Positions 1 through 12,954 of a DNA stretch of 64,000 nt are shown here, in pieces. Position numbers and translations under genes: made by a program. Source of the DNA: Lunularia cruciata (Eukaryota > Streptophyta > Marchantiopsida > Lunulariales > Lunulariaceae); contig OX419759.1 of NCBI GenBank assembly GCA_948567375.1, forward strand, positions 24,095,493 to 24,159,492, in the 5' to 3' direction. The notes below the pieces were generated by a model. The model saw nothing but the letters and a program-made list of their open reading frames with translations. It was not told the DNA's origin and did no database searches. How positions within the stretch are numbered: position 1 is the stretch's first letter; each line of letters starts with the position of its first letter.

Positions 1-1383
1 GGAACTCAAGACCAGGAGTGGAAAATTGACAATTTGTTCCCTGACGAAGAGTTATATCAATTAACTGCAATGCAAAGTACAAGGTATGTAGCAAAATATC
101 ATTATCTGCAAACTCTCCATTGTCCTAAAGGGATGGACCCAGAGCAGAGGGCAGGATTTCTCAGGAAAATGGGGCCGTACCAGCTCAAACACAACATTCT
201 ATTCAAGATGGGTGAAGACAAAGTACTTCGGCGTTGCTTGGAGTCATACAAAGTAGGAGGAGTGATTGAATCTTTACACTCCAAAGCATCAGGAGGACAC
301 TATGCTCCAAAGAATACTGTAAAGAAGATTCTTTTGGTAGGGTATTGGTGGCCTATGATGTACAAAGACACGCATGCTCATATCTAAAGCTGTGATGCTT
401 GTCAGAGAACAAGGAAGCCGATGGCTACTTCTCAATGGCCTTTGAGACCAATTTTGCCTTTGGCCCCATTTGAGAAATGGGGAATTGATTTTGTGGGTCC
501 CATTCAACCAATGACCCGAGTCACAAGAAAGTGATACATTTTGGTTTGGACTGACTATGCTACCAAGATGGTCAAAGCTAAAGCAACTCGCAGAGATGAT
601 GCCAAAACTATGGCGGAATTTTTCTTTCAAAACATCATCTCCTGATATAGGTGTCCTCTGGAATTGGTCAGTGACCGAGGGACACATTTTTTGAACTCTA
701 TAATGGAGGCATTAACCAAGTACTTTCAGATTAAACATCGGAAGAAGACTCCTTATAACCCAAAAGCAAATGGCTTAACGGAAAAGGCAAATGGGTTTCT
801 TTGCAAAATTTTGAATAAGGTGATTGTCAATTATGCTTATGACTGGGATACAAAATTACCAGCTACGTTGTGGGCATATCAAACAACAGAAAATATGACA
901 ACCAAAAAAACTCCATACTTCTTGACATATGGCTTGCATCCCATACTACCAGTTGAATTTGAAGTACCGACATATCAAATTCTTTGCGAAGAACGACTGT
1001 CGGAGGAAGAAAGCCAAGATCTTTGGATCCATCAACTAATGTGGTTAGAAGAGAAAAAGAGACAATGCAATGCAAACCACAAAGGAAGTACAAGCATAGA
1101 GGAAAGTCAGGCATGATAAGCATATCAAGCCTATGGCTGTGCGCAAAGGAGATTTGGTTTTGACAATTGCCAAATACTTTTTCCAGGCAAGTTGCATTTG
1201 AGATGGATGGGGCTTTATCGAGTTCTTCATCTTTATGAAAATGGGTCCATGTAGCTTGTAGACCTAGAGGGCAATCCTTTTGACACTCAAGTAAACAGGT
1301 GGAGAGTTTGGAAATATTGGACCATAGACTCGGAAGTCTCTAAGACACCCGAGATCTATGTTCACGGGGATGCTCACATTTGA
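1..1383 (+). pseudogene. Ty3/gypsy pol, integrase to C-terminus (element D), 5' truncated by window edge
   Basis: This is the 3' part of a Ty3/gypsy polyprotein; integrase inserts element cDNA into the genome. A zinc-binding HHCC module is visible (HSKASGGHY, later SCDACQRT). It is followed by the catalytic core with first Asp in WGIDFVGP, second in VSDRGTHFL and the Glu in NGLTEKANG. Three in-frame stops break it: TAA at 385, TGA at 532 and TGA at 643. Each sits where Gln or Arg would fit and where C-to-T would explain it. A one-base shift lies near 1050-1065, after which the frame reads HIKPMAVRKGDLVLT, a usual post-integrase segment. The frame ends with TGA at 1381, overlapping a polypurine tract. 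RT and RNase H would lie left of the window. It is dead as a gene; the family call is firm. Confidence 0.85.
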
Positions 1384-1394
1384 GGGAGGGGGTA

Positions 1395-4300
1395 TGTGGT
1401 ACTCACATTTTTTGTTTTTTTTGAAATGGAGAAGAAGAAGTGTATAAAGAAGTTGGATTGCACCTGTATGGCCAAAGAAGGCAAAGAAAAGAGTCTTCGG
1501 GATGAAACCCAAGGTAACATGGCTTTGGGTCATAAAACGAAGTACTTGGACTTGCACTGTCAGCATACAACCCGAAGTAAGAAGTCTTGTATCAGGGGGA
1601 GCTCAACCCGAGGCAAAGACATTGTAATAACTTTTTGTCGGGGCGAGAAATTCAAGAAGGGACCCTTCAAAAACCGGTGGTCATACGCGTTAAGTACACT
1701 TGATAGTGATAGGCGCATGCACAAGGTGTGATTTCTCGGTAGAAACTCGGATTGAAGAGAGACGAAGAAGGTGCGACTCTATGAAAATTGGGCTAATGAC
1801 GAAGCAATGTCAAGCAGTTTTCCTTTGCCATTGAGGAGTCTTCCTGCAAGAGATTGTGGGAAGGGAAGTAGAGTTGAAGACGCGCTAGTGTGTAGAGTAG
1901 AATTCTAGAGAGTTAACCCGAGAGACAGTGAGGAAGCAAGAAAGAAGGGAGGATGAAAGAAGAACTCCAAATTTGTAGTGAGAAATCATGCAATTTGGAG
2001 GTTAGATGTGATCACAAGAATTGAAGTCTTGAGCGGACTTTGGATCACATTCTTGGCGTGGAACTGGAACATGAGTTTTCCAGGATTCATGACCAAGATA
2101 ATTGAGAGTAAATGTCTTGATGGCCCCAAGGAAGAGGAGAAGAGAGGAAATCCGGCTTGCTGGATAGAGTTGGATTGGAGATTAGTACTCGGAAGAGAGG
2201 CAAGCGTGGAGCAGGGTGCCATGTTCTTGGAGAAAGGAGAGGTAGCCGAAGAAACCCAAGAAGTGAGGGATGCCTTCTCTTTGAAGAGGATGAAGAATGG
2301 GTATAAAGTAGAGAGTTACAAAGATCCGGTCAAGAGAGGGATCGTGAGTGCTCTCATGGCAATCCTGAAGCCGGAGAGAACGACTCATGTGATGAAACAC
2401 CAAGCGGTGTTCTTCCATAAGATGTTTGCATGAGAACCCATCAACTGGGCAAGGTGCTTCCATAGGAGAATGAGGCAGATGGTGTGGAATTTGCGGGATA
2501 AGTCACCTCCACACTCCATTGTGCCATTTGCAGCACATTTCTACCTCGGGTTGAATTTGCTCAATGCGGCGGAGCGCAGCAGAATGGTGTCTTACTTTCA
2601 TCCCGACTTGAGAAAGGAAGTCGATGCGGAGGAGCAACAGTATATTCTTTAAATCTGAAGTAGTGATGAGTACTACGCATAGACGAGAAAGAGTGCACAG
2701 GTAGAAGTAAGTACTCTGAAGTCAAAGAAGCACAGTTGACAAGGAGAAGGCAAAGACATAGAGAAGACAAGACCTCGGACGACCCGGAGAGGAAACCCAA
2801 GGAAAGGTATGGTGGTGCTTGCATCGTCGGAAGAAGACTCGAAGGGCGCAGCCGAGTGCAAGTCCAAAGACTCAGAACATGAGGAAAAGCCCGAGCTTAC
2901 ACTACAAAGTGGGGATACGAGTAGTGATAGCAATGAAGGTGGGGAGATGACGCCGGTACCTATAGAAGAAGAAGAAGTTTGGGTGGAGCTTGAGGAAGAG
3001 AATAATGTGAAGTTGGAGGACAAAGTGCCCAAGCCGGAGGAGAAGAAGATTACGATTCAGAGGGGAGTTTGGTTGAGGTGCAAGGCAAAGTGTGAAGTGG
3101 GTCCAAGCAAGGCAAGGGAAGAGGAGAATGCTAGTTTGGGAAGTGAAGCATCTATTCCGATACGATGACTATAGAGAAGAAGGCAAGTATCGGGACAAGA
3201 AGAGGTAAAGAAGGAGATCACTCTGCAGGTTGAAGTAGTTGTAAGTGATGGAGTGGAGTACCTACAAGAAGTTGTGTGCCTGTTGTTAGTGAAGCTAGAG
3301 CACAAGAAGAGGGAGATGCAGTCGAAGTGTCCAAAGGTGAAGACTATGTTGCAGGTATAAGCAAGACTGGAAGAAGAGAAGTCGGAGTTGAAGAAGAGTA
3401 TAATCCGAGGTGAGGAGGAAAGGGAAGTATTGCAAGTGGATGCGGTAGTGCAAAGTCAAGCGATTGAGAACTTGAAGAGAGAAGTGAGGTATTGAGAGGA
3501 ACTTGTGAAGCAGAGTGACATAGCGAGGGAAAGACAAGTAGTTGAGTACAAAATCTTGAAGCAGCAGTTTGCTGATTCAAGACTAGAAATTAGCCATGCT
3601 ATGGCGAGGGTAGCAGAGAAGGAGCAAGAGCTTGATAGAGTAATGGAGAGTGTAAAAGAGAAGAAGCAACTGTGGCAATGGGAGTTGATAGTGAGATATA
3701 GGGAAGAAGAGAGATTATGAGAGTTACTTTGTAATTAGGAAGAGAAGGTTCTGCAGAAGGAGAAGGAGAAGGAAACGGTGAAAGCCAAGTTTGAGGTAGA
3801 ATTGGCAATGTATAGGGAAGATTAGCCTGCAGATCAAGAGCGCAAAAGGAAGATGAGATTGGAGCTATTGAAGGAGATTGTAATCAAGATGAATGCAATG
3901 CTGAGTATAGATGCCAGTGTTCGTATTGAAGAGACGAGGCTGCACGAGTTGAAGTTGTTAGTGCAGGAGACAAAGAGGGGACATGCAAAGGATACAAATT
4001 TGAATGCATTGTTGATTAGTCTCAGAACTCGTGTAGATAGGAAGATATTGAAAGTCAAAGATAATATCACTATCAGATAAGACTTAATAAAATTGGAGAT
4101 AGATAAACTTCAGAAAGATGTTAGAGCAAAACCCGATGTTGATGAAGTAGGAGTACATATGTCTTCGGAGTTACCTTTGGAGACATTAGAGAAGAGTGGG
4201 TCAGTAGATAAGGAGTTAGATAGATTGCCCACTAGTGAAATGTCAGATCAGGAAAGAGAACTATTAGATCTAGTAGAAGATGTAGGAATTATGAAACCTA

Positions 4301-5176
4301 AGGATAGAGCAGTAGGAAGTAAAGTTACTTTGGGTTCGGGTTTGAAAGCTGAAGAAGAAGTAGACATCGGATCGGATTAGTAACCAATTTGAGATTTGAA
4401 TAGGTAGATATGAAGAGGTGCATTGTCATTTTGGATCTGTAGGTTTGTGGAGTTGTTAGGAAGAGGTGCATTAGGAAGATAACTGTCAATTGCTTCACTA
4501 TTTAAGAGTGACATTCCTAGTCTCATGTTGTTTAGTGCTCATACTTTCTAAGAATAGATAAAGCAAAGTGTTGTGAAACAGTGCTCGTCGCTTAAGCTTG
4601 ATTCCGAGTATCAACTTTGTATTTGTGTTTGTGAGTGTGTGGAGAAATTTGAAGTGCAAGTCAGAGTGCTTGTTGGATGTTGGATTCTGCAGCCTTGATC
4701 TTCATTCTGTGTGTTTGATCCTGAGTGAAGTGCAATCAAGCAATGCCTTGACAGATCTGAGAGGAATTGTAGTGTTGGTAGTATTCTGCATTTGTGAGTG
4801 CAATGCAAGGTTGATGTGAAGCAATTTTGATTGAATAAGTTGTGCCTTCAGTGGAGGGGTGGGACACAATTCTGAGGCAAAGTCATTTTGCAGCGAAGTG
4901 CCATTTTTGAGAGAGCTTGAATCATCACAATCAAGAATGTTTGGAAAGAATTGATGGAGTTGTGATTAAGGAGTGCTAATTTGTGACAAGATTGAGAATC
5001 AGTGCTTGTTACTCTCTTTTGGGTGTGGTTTCTACCTGAGAGATTAAAGACACAACCAAGAAGAACTACAGTGTTACTATTTGACTTTGTATTTGGACAT
5101 TTTTGACTCGTATCTCTGCGTGAACAAACTTTACTTACCCGATTACCGCAAAAGTGATAATTGCCGGGTTGTCACA
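1395..5176 (+). repeat. Putative long 3' LTR of element D (about 3.8 kb)
   Basis: The pol stop codon at 1381 is followed at once by a polypurine run (GAGGGAGGGGG) and then TGTGGTAC at 1395, the normal arrangement at the start of a 3' LTR. A matching end (GTTGTCACA) lies at 5176, giving TGTG...CACA termini. A TATTTAAG box at about 4497 could be the LTR promoter, which would make roughly 4530-5176 the R-U5 part. I see no gene in 4381-5176. The 5' LTR is outside the window, so the right boundary is inferred from the terminal motif alone. If correct, this LTR is unusually long because U3 contains a long ORF. Confidence 0.5.
1978..4380 (+). pseudogene. Long broken ORF inside the element D LTR; coiled-coil protein of unknown function
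   Basis: Six open segments (1978-2433, 2470-2652, 2809-3168, 3505-3720, 3853-4080, 4093-4380) are all in the same frame, so they read as one ORF of about 800 codons broken by stops. The first third holds the motifs MKHQAVFFHKMF, PINWARCFHRRM and VPFAAHFYLGLNLLNAAE. The middle is Glu/Lys-rich and acidic. From about 3350 to 4080 it has the charged heptad pattern of a coiled coil. Most internal stops are TGA, TAG or TAA where Arg or Gln would suit the composition. An open segment at 1396-1731 is also in this frame. I do not recognise the protein. It could be an accessory ORF of the retroelement or captured host sequence. Confidence 0.5.
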
Positions 5177-6291
5177 ACAAGCTCCCTTACCATGATGCCT
5201 AAATCTATCCAGAGCTAGAGCTACTTGGATCCACACGGGTGTTTGCTCCCTTCTGTAGTTTTTCTTAAAAATAGTGTGCATTTAGCTTAAATCTACTAAT
5301 GTTGAAAAAGAATCAATATCCATGCTAGTAAGCTCAAAAAAAGCCTTCACATCAATATTTCTAAAATGCTTCATCACAAATTCTTGACTACAAGGATAAG
5401 TAACTTAGGGTTCTAGGTATTGACTAGTATGTACATACTCCTACCCACTAATCAATAACTCTAGCATATCTAAATCTCCTTCTCCTTCTTGTTCATCTTC
5501 ATCTTCTAATATTTGTGGCAAGAACTCCACATCTAATCAAATAATCCATTGTATACATTTTCTATTAGTTCTAGTTAGTTCTAATTGCATGCTCTATCTC
5601 GGCATGTTTTACTCCTCAATTGATTCTTTGATCACCAAAGATACCACCTTCTTGGCATGATATACACCTCTCACTTAAATCTCTATTCTTTATACATTGC
5701 ATAAGAGAATAAGATAGGAAATTCATTTCAGAACTACTACTAGAACAAGGGATTTTTAAATTAATGAAATTGGATCAAATTCACTCCCTCCTTCCAACCT
5801 TCAAACATCCCATATTAACAGTCTGTAGTCAATTTTCTCATTCTAGTCCTCTTTCATTTTGCCAACTCACGCCCAAATCTCCCAACTCTACTATCAATCT
5901 TCTTGGTCATTTGTGTTCTTAGACATCACCTAGCCAAATCTCCCAACTCCATGATCAATCTTCTTGTTCATTTGTGTTTTGTGTTCTTGTACATCACCCA
6001 GCCCCATCGCCCCCTTGGTGGCCACCACTATCACCTTAACCTAATTGAGGCACTTTATTAACCATAATATGTAATTAATGCATTATGGTGTGATTACAAA
6101 GTTTTCTATATCCCTTATTTTCTTCAAACCACCTCTTATGGAGTGTACTAATAATAAGGAACTTGGATGGAACTCTGTAGTATCTCCTTTTTCCCTCCGG
6201 CCCGCACCATGTACTGATTTAGTCAATGCTTTGTAATGGTAAATATATGAAAATATACAGAACTTCATAAAACTATTCTTGAAACTTTTTA
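5177..6291. other. AT-rich interval without recognisable gene
   Basis: Between the putative end of element D and the first LTR of array C I see no coding region. Short Glu/Asp-rich stretches readable on the - strand around 5440-5530 are too broken to assign. It is probably older transposon debris. Confidence 0.4.
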
Positions 6292-6740
6292 TTGTAATGA
6301 TTTGAGGATAGTAGAAACCCCAAGAGAAACACAAGCCTTCATCTGTCAATACTCCGATTCCCCAAAGGAGCACCTTGTCTTTATTATATAGCAAAGAGGA
6401 TCCACTCAAAGGGAGTTCCATCCTTGTATCATATACATAGATTGGTGACATTTTAATGAACTCCACCTTTAGGTTAGTTGCAAGGATTGGTGACATGTTG
6501 ATCCTTGTCCTATTTGGCTGGTCAAACAAATTTGACCAAAGCAAAAATTTGGAGAATCTTCTTGTAGGAAGCCCAGAACAACATGGGTGAAGTACTATTG
6601 GAAAGCTCTAAATGAGACAAACAAGGGGGAGTTCACCTATGTTTTAGGGCCTAATTCAGTTATTTAGGCCTCCAAATTGGCTTTGAAGTTTTTAGTGTAT
6701 TTTTTAGGGTTTAGGGCTATTTTTTAGGGTTTAGGTTGCC
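6292..6740 (-). repeat. LTR-0 of array C, truncated
   Basis: It begins TGTAATGATTTG and shares the internal blocks of the other C LTRs (CAAAGGAGCACCTTG, TTATTATATAGC, GACATGTTGATCCTTG). The part equivalent to the last 250 bp of the full LTRs is missing. From about 6740-6790 the sequence passes straight into the middle of gag, so a deletion joined LTR-0 to unit 1. Confidence 0.65.
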
Positions 6741-6789
6741 CTATTCCATCAGTACTAGTCCACCCATGTGTGGCATTTCTGCCCAATAA

Positions 6790-8040
6790 TGTTGAGGTGG
6801 AACTACTCCTTCACCTCCACCTAATGCTCCTGCTATTCTCTGCACACAAGCAATGGCTTCAAATATTGTGTGAGGGTTTTGCACCATGACTTCTTGGCGA
6901 ATTCAGTCTTTCAACCCTCGTTTGAAATTGTTGAGAGCCTCTACTGGACTCATGTTGGTAATTGCAACTTGTAGATCCAGAAATGCCTCCACATACTCTT
7001 GTACGCTATTCTTTTGTCTCAATCCCCTTAGTCGGGTTCGAGCCATCTGCACAGAATCCACCTATTGGAAATTCTTCAGCAGTCCTTCTTGCATTGCTGT
7101 CCATGTGACCTCCCTTCTCTCGGCCAACATGGATCATTCCCAAGCATCATACCATGTGAGGGCTTTATCGGTCAAATACCCACATGCAAACATCCCTACA
7201 TCATGCTCTGTGATCTTTGTTGAGAACAATCGGAAATATCGATTCATTCTTGAGATCCAATTTTCCACTACTCCCATCATACGCTGCCCCTTGTAAGGCA
7301 CAATGTTGCAGGTCTTCTTCATCCGGAGTAGCAATGTGGCTTCATCGTTGATAGGGTTCATTGGCACGGGTGCCTCTCCAAGTACTTTGGTTGCAGGTAC
7401 TGGGTTTTGAGACGGCTCTTCTCCTTGCATGGCTTGATCGTTCTTGAGGATCTGTACTTAGCTTTGTAATGTCTCCATGGTCATCTTAATCTCTCAAAAT
7501 TCATTCAGAATCCCTTGCATTCCTTGCACCAGCTCTTGCAACTACGGATCCATGGTTCCTACAACACCTAATTGCTAACGTCTACTTCAATACAGAGTCA
7601 ATATAATCACTCTAGAAGGCGCACAAACTATCAGAACTACCATTGGGACCTTAGAAGCTATCACTCTTTGATCATACTCCTCACCAAAATTCCTAACCAC
7701 AAAATCTCTAAACATCACTTTTGGCCTCACTACATAACGGATTTCTACTTGAGTGTCAAAAGGGAGAGGATTTGGGACATTCATATCCATATTATCATAT
7801 TAGAATGTAGATCATCAAATCCCACTCTCTGTCATATATCACCACAGGTAGAATCACTGGGTTTGGTGAGTTCATCACTCTGTCCATGAATTCCGCACCA
7901 ACGTGATAAACTAGCGATACCCTCATTTGCTCACGCTGGATGTACATAACCTTGATGTGGAATGGGTTTGAAAATGGAAAGCTAGGTGCGGGAAATTGTC
8001 CCCCCGGCGCATCCATCCCATCCGCTCTCTAAAGCCCTTC
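6790..8040 (-). pseudogene. gag remnant of C unit 1 (no pol)
   Basis: On the - strand, segments at 7795-8016, 7587-7790 and 7134-7430 read as a Ty3/gypsy Gag. The most readable part contains RMKKTCNIVPYKG, ENWISRMNRYFRLF and GYLTDKALTWYDAW, typical of the capsid core of retrotransposon Gag. The frames are broken. The same stretch recurs in units 2 and 3 (around 33000-34000 and 38000-39200). No protease or RT follows before LTR-0, so unit 1 is an internal-deletion derivative. Confidence 0.65.
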
Positions 8041-8156
8041 CTAAGTCTAGCGATTACTCTATGTTCTCCACCTCAAATTACTCAATTTCAGTAGTTCATG
8101 CTATTCCAAGAGGGGTGATCCACTCTCGTGGACTAGAAAACTTGCTCTGATACCAT

Positions 8157-8896
8157 TGCAATACTCCGAGGACAAGAGAAGAGAGAAAACACAGATTGCA
8201 CACTCAAACATTCTATGCCCCAAGGGAGCACCTTCTCTTTATTATATAGACAAAGAGGATCTCCTCCAAGGAAGCTCCACCATAGGATTAGGGACACAGA
8301 TAGGTGACATGTCAGCAAGCTCCACCCTTGGATTACTTACTTGGATGGGTGACCTGTCTGGTCTAGGTCCTATCTGGTTGGTCAAACAAGCTTTGACTGG
8401 AGAGAATCTTTTAGGGAATCTTCCTATAGGAATCTCATAATCACATGAGTAAGGTACCATTGGAAAGCTCTCGATGAGACAAAGCAAGGGGGAAGGAAGG
8501 CCAGCCTTTCCTTCATTGGGAGGGGGGATCTGCACATTTTTGAGGCCTAATTCATCCGTTTAGGCCTTCGAAATTGCCTTCAAAGATTTCAGGCATATTT
8601 TGGTTCCTACTCTATTAGTAGAAGTCCCCTTTTGGTGATACCTCCTTCTGATCTGTTTAGTCCATCATGTGTAACATCCTTCTAGATGTTACCAAACCAA
8701 TTCTCACCTTTAAATCATATGTATAGCTATTGGTTCTAAGGTTCTCAAGTCTATTTCGGTTTTTGCCCTATTAGTAGAAGTACTCTTTTGGTGATACTTC
8801 TATCTGATCTATTTCAACCATCATGTATAACATCATTCTAGATGTTACCAAACCGAGTTTCACATCTAGATCATATGGCTAGCTCTTGGTATTACA
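8157..8896 (-). repeat. LTR-1 of array C with adjacent primer-binding site
   Basis: This 740-bp LTR runs in + orientation from TGCAATACTCC to TTGGTATTACA. On the - strand it starts TGTAATACCA and ends with CA. Directly beside it at 8144-8155 is the complement of TGGTATCAGAGC, the initiator tRNA-Met primer site. It serves as 3' LTR of unit 2 and 5' LTR of unit 1. Confidence 0.8.
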
Positions 8897-11800
8897 CTAG
8901 TGAAACTTGAAGATCAAGATTATCCCAATGAAGCCCAACACAAGAAACCAATAAGAGGAGCTATGCTTAAGAGCAATCATAACCAAGCTTCTCTAGCAAG
9001 AAGGAGACTGCCATCCTGGCAAGAGTAGAGACAAGGTCTGATTACAAAAAGTTTTAAATCATTGATAAAAGAGCAGTCTAAGCGTGAGCAACAAGTGCCC
9101 GGCGCATTCTTGAGACCAACAATCTCCATGACAATGAGGACCAACTAACATGAGGTTGGTTGTTGAAAACCAGACTTGATCCCCAACATTGACCTCCATG
9201 TGTTGGAAATGTGCATAAGCATATTATCATACAATTTTGGGTGTTCTATAACTTGTGTTTGGCATTCTCCACTCCTTGTTGGGTTCTGAAAATGAAAGTG
9301 TTGATAGCATCTACCTTGGTATCCACCAAGTGGATCTTCATCAAGCTTGAAGGTATGAAAGGATGCTCTCCATACATGAGGAGAATGGTGTGACATGTGC
9401 GGATGCATTCACTAAATTGTTGTACTCAAATTCCACTAGTGTGTAAGGTGTCCCACCTTTCTTGCTCTTTGGTAAAGCCCTGAAGCATGTCCTCAATAGC
9501 ATGATTAGCCCACTTTATTTTTCCATTGATTTGTAGATGGTAGACCATGGACATGGCCAATTTGGTTTTGAAGGAACAAAAAAGTGTTCTCTAAAACAAA
9601 CTAGTGAATTGAATGTCTTTATCCATGATGAGTACTCAAGACAAGCATGGTGAGAGAAGATTGTATCTAAGTACAATTAAGCTAATCATGCAGCAATCAC
9701 ATCCTTTGTGGTAAGATTCACATAAATCATTTTGTTAAGTTGGTCAACAACGACCACAATGGAGTTAAATGTTAAGGTGATCTTGGGCCATTTGCAAACC
9801 AGATCCATGCTTACCTATTCCTAACATTGTGTAGGAGTAGGAAGGGGTTGAAGAAGTCTTGTGAGAGCTTGATTAGAAGCTTTATTTTTTTGATAGAGTA
9901 GGCAGCTTTGAATGTACTCCATCATATTGTTGCTCATCTTGAGCCAATAGTAATGGCATTTGGCTGCATCTAAGGTCTTATCCACTCCAACATGACCTGC
10001 AATGGCAAAATCATGACATTCTTCTAGGATAGTGGTTCTTATGTTTGTGTAATTTGGGATCCATACCCTACCATCATAAAAGGTGAGTCCTTGGGTACTA
10101 GTGACCCCTTGGATGATCAAGCTCCTACAATTAGTGGATCAATTTTTGTAGCAAAAAGCAACTTTGGCTAGAATTCAAGATTCATCTTGACCTCTACTAC
10201 CAAATTGTTTGTCATAAGCATTTGAGTGAAAACATCTACAAGTTGCTTCTTTCCTTCTACATATGTTATTGTCATCTTGAACCTTTGTCTCCACTTTGCA
10301 CACCGAATCTATTGACAAGATAGATCTTTTTGTGTCTTTTGTGTGAGGTAGACTAGAGGTTTGTGGATGATCTCCATTACAAATGCCTTCTTGCCAACAT
10401 AATGCTTCTAATGCTTGGTTGCAAGGGAAATGGCCAACTCTTCTTGTTCAATGGTATGGTAGTTGCATTCTGCCAGTAACAACTTTTGAGAGAAATATGC
10501 AATTGGGTGCCATCCATCATGCCAATCTTGTTGTAGGACTACTCTTATTGTTATGCATGATGTATCTATAGCCAACTTGATTGGGCATTTGAGCCATACC
10601 ATTCAAGATAGGTGCATGTAGTAATGCGTCTTTCAATGCCTAAAGGAAAATTCTTGTGTAGTTCCTCACATCCACTTCTTCCTCTTGCTAAGTAGTGCTA
10701 TTAGAGGTTGCGCAACCTTGGAAAATTCCTTGACAAATCAACAATGAAACCTTGTCAATCCCAAGAAACTCTTGAGTTGAGTCTGATCTTCTAGAGCACT
10801 CCATTTTTGAATGATCTCTTTTTTATCAATTAACACTTGGATACCTTCTACAGTTACTCTATGCCCCAAGTAGTTTACTTCAGACTTGCCAAACTTACAC
10901 TTTGAGATTTGGGGTACAATTGATTCTATTGTAGAATCTGGAGGACTTCTTGTAGATGTTGTTTGTATTCCATCATCATCCTACTATACACAAGGATATC
11001 ATTTAAGGAAATGATAATAGATTTATCAAAGTATGGACAAAATATGTCATTATCAAACTCATGAAAGTGATTGTTGTGTTGGTGAGGCCAAACGGCATCA
11101 TTAGGTACTCAAAGTGATCATATTTTGTTTGAAAGGTTGTTTTGTGAATGTCTTCCTCCGCAATCTGGATCTGATTGTACCCACTTTGTAGATCAAGTTT
11201 GGTGAAGTGTTTTGCCCCATTGAGTTGATCAAATAGGTCATCTATGTAGGGTAAGGGTATTTTTCCTTCATTATTTGTTGATTTATGTCCCTGTGGTCAA
11301 TGCACATGCGCATTGTACCATTCTTTTTCTTCACAAACAAGACAAGAGCTCCATATGATGATACACTAGGTTGGTAAAACCCTTCTTGCAACATATCCTC
11401 AATTTGAGCCTTACATTCCTCTAACTCATGAGGTGATAGACAATATGGGGCCTTATAAGGAGGTGTCTTCCTAGGAATTATCTTGATTTTATGGTCTACT
11501 CTCCTTTTTGGTGGTAAATCTTGAGGGTAGGTCATATAGGAAGACATCTTGAAACTCATTGACCACATTTTTCAATTTCTCAAGAAGTTGTCCATCGAGT
11601 TTTGCACTTTTGGACTTCTCTTATTAGACCTATGAAACATCTATGTGTCTGATAGATAATTATTGTTCCTATGATATAAAGAGGTAATTCTTGCTTATAT
11701 GCTTTGTTTTTAACCCCAATGATTTTCCATTGGTGAGTTCTCACTACTTTCCTCCTCCATATACCATGGGATTGTAGTGCTCCATGGCATACTTGAGATT

Positions 11801-12432
11801 GCATCATAATAAGCTAAATGTATTACTCTCCACTCAATTGCTTCTTGATACTCTCCTACAGAACATATTATCTTTTTAGGTAATGATTCAATCCTCTCTA
11901 TCTACCCATTAGGTAATTTTACTTCTTCATTCTCATCCTTCTCTAGATCTATCCCTAACCTTATTGCAATAGAGCAAGACAAGAAATTGTTTATTGCTCT
12001 AATGTATATCAATACTCTCACTTGATTGCCTTTAGGACTCCATTTACAACAATCAATTATGAGTTTATCTTCCTCAATCTTCATGCACTTGTTTTCTTCC
12101 ATTCCATGCTTCTTTGCTTCTTTGTTGAGCCAATAAGGCCATGAGGTGCATTTATTGGTAATCTTCATTTTCCAATGTGATTTTTGCATCCTCTTCTTCA
12201 ATTTGTATCTCAATGTTGTTCAAAGATCACCTATATTGAGTCCAAGGGCCTCTAGGAAAATGAGTACAACAATTGATTGCTAGGTGCCTAACTTGACTAC
12301 AATTGTAACAATGATTTTGTTCTGCTCAAGTCCCTTCCCCTTGTGGGACCCCATCTCTCCTTTCATTGGCATGTCCTCATTCTCCTTAGAGCGTTCATGC
12401 TCCTTGTTCTTGGAACCAAATGTTACCTAATT
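8897..12432 (-). pseudogene. C unit 2: gag end, protease, RT, RNase H and integrase remnants
   Basis: Read on the - strand from 12432 down, the normal Ty3/gypsy order appears in decayed form. There is a Cys/His knuckle region near 12280-12330 and a protease region at 11902-12213 (FLSCSIAIRLGIDLE). RT follows at 11242-11568 with [20 protein letters not shown] and [18 protein letters not shown]. RNase H is at 10408-10602 (WHPIAYFSQKLLLAE). The integrase zinc module is at 9821-10120 (ECHDFAIAGHVGVDKT, then CLLYQKNK). Frames are broken between these blocks. The 5' part of the unit continues at 32840 beyond the inserted element A. Confidence 0.75.
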
Positions 12433-12952
12433 TGTCGTGCGTATATACATCGCTGTCAACATCATACACTATAAAAGCACAACTCACACATAAGTCATAC
12501 ATAGACTCTAAAGTGCCACAATAATCAGATTGCTTAACACTTTCAACTCAACTCAACTCAGATCAGTACTTGATCTGTCACTCTATAAACTGCCAACAAC
12601 TGGGCACTGATTACAGTCAAGCCACACCCACTCAAGCATAAAGAATCCAAGTGACGCTCGCCGGCCTCTGTCCACCATAGCCAGGAACTCGAAGGCTCAA
12701 CATCAGAGAAGTGAGCTCTCTGGAGCTCACTTCAAAACTATACCCCCTGGACTCGAGCTAGCCCTGAAACCCTAACGGTCCCGCTGACGGCACACTTGAC
12801 GGTGCGAACGGTGCAAAGTGAAGTCAGTACCCAGAACACAAAATCTAACTGTCGGAAAGTAGTCCCTGAGAAACTGCTAGAATAACTCTAACTACCATCA
12901 CTGGAACTCCAGTGTCCGAGCATCTAGATGCGGAACTACAAATGGCATGACA
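12433..12952 (-). repeat. 3' LTR of element A (520 bp)
   Basis: On the - strand it runs TGTCATGCC...GCACGACA, with imperfect terminal inverted repeats (TGTCATGC against TGTCGTGC). The part at 12799-12952 is repeated at 32664-32835, the remnant of the partner LTR. The remnant carries an extra 18 bp (including GGTGGGCCCCACC). It abuts the AATT target duplication on its outer side. Confidence 0.75.
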
Positions 12953-12954
12953 GC

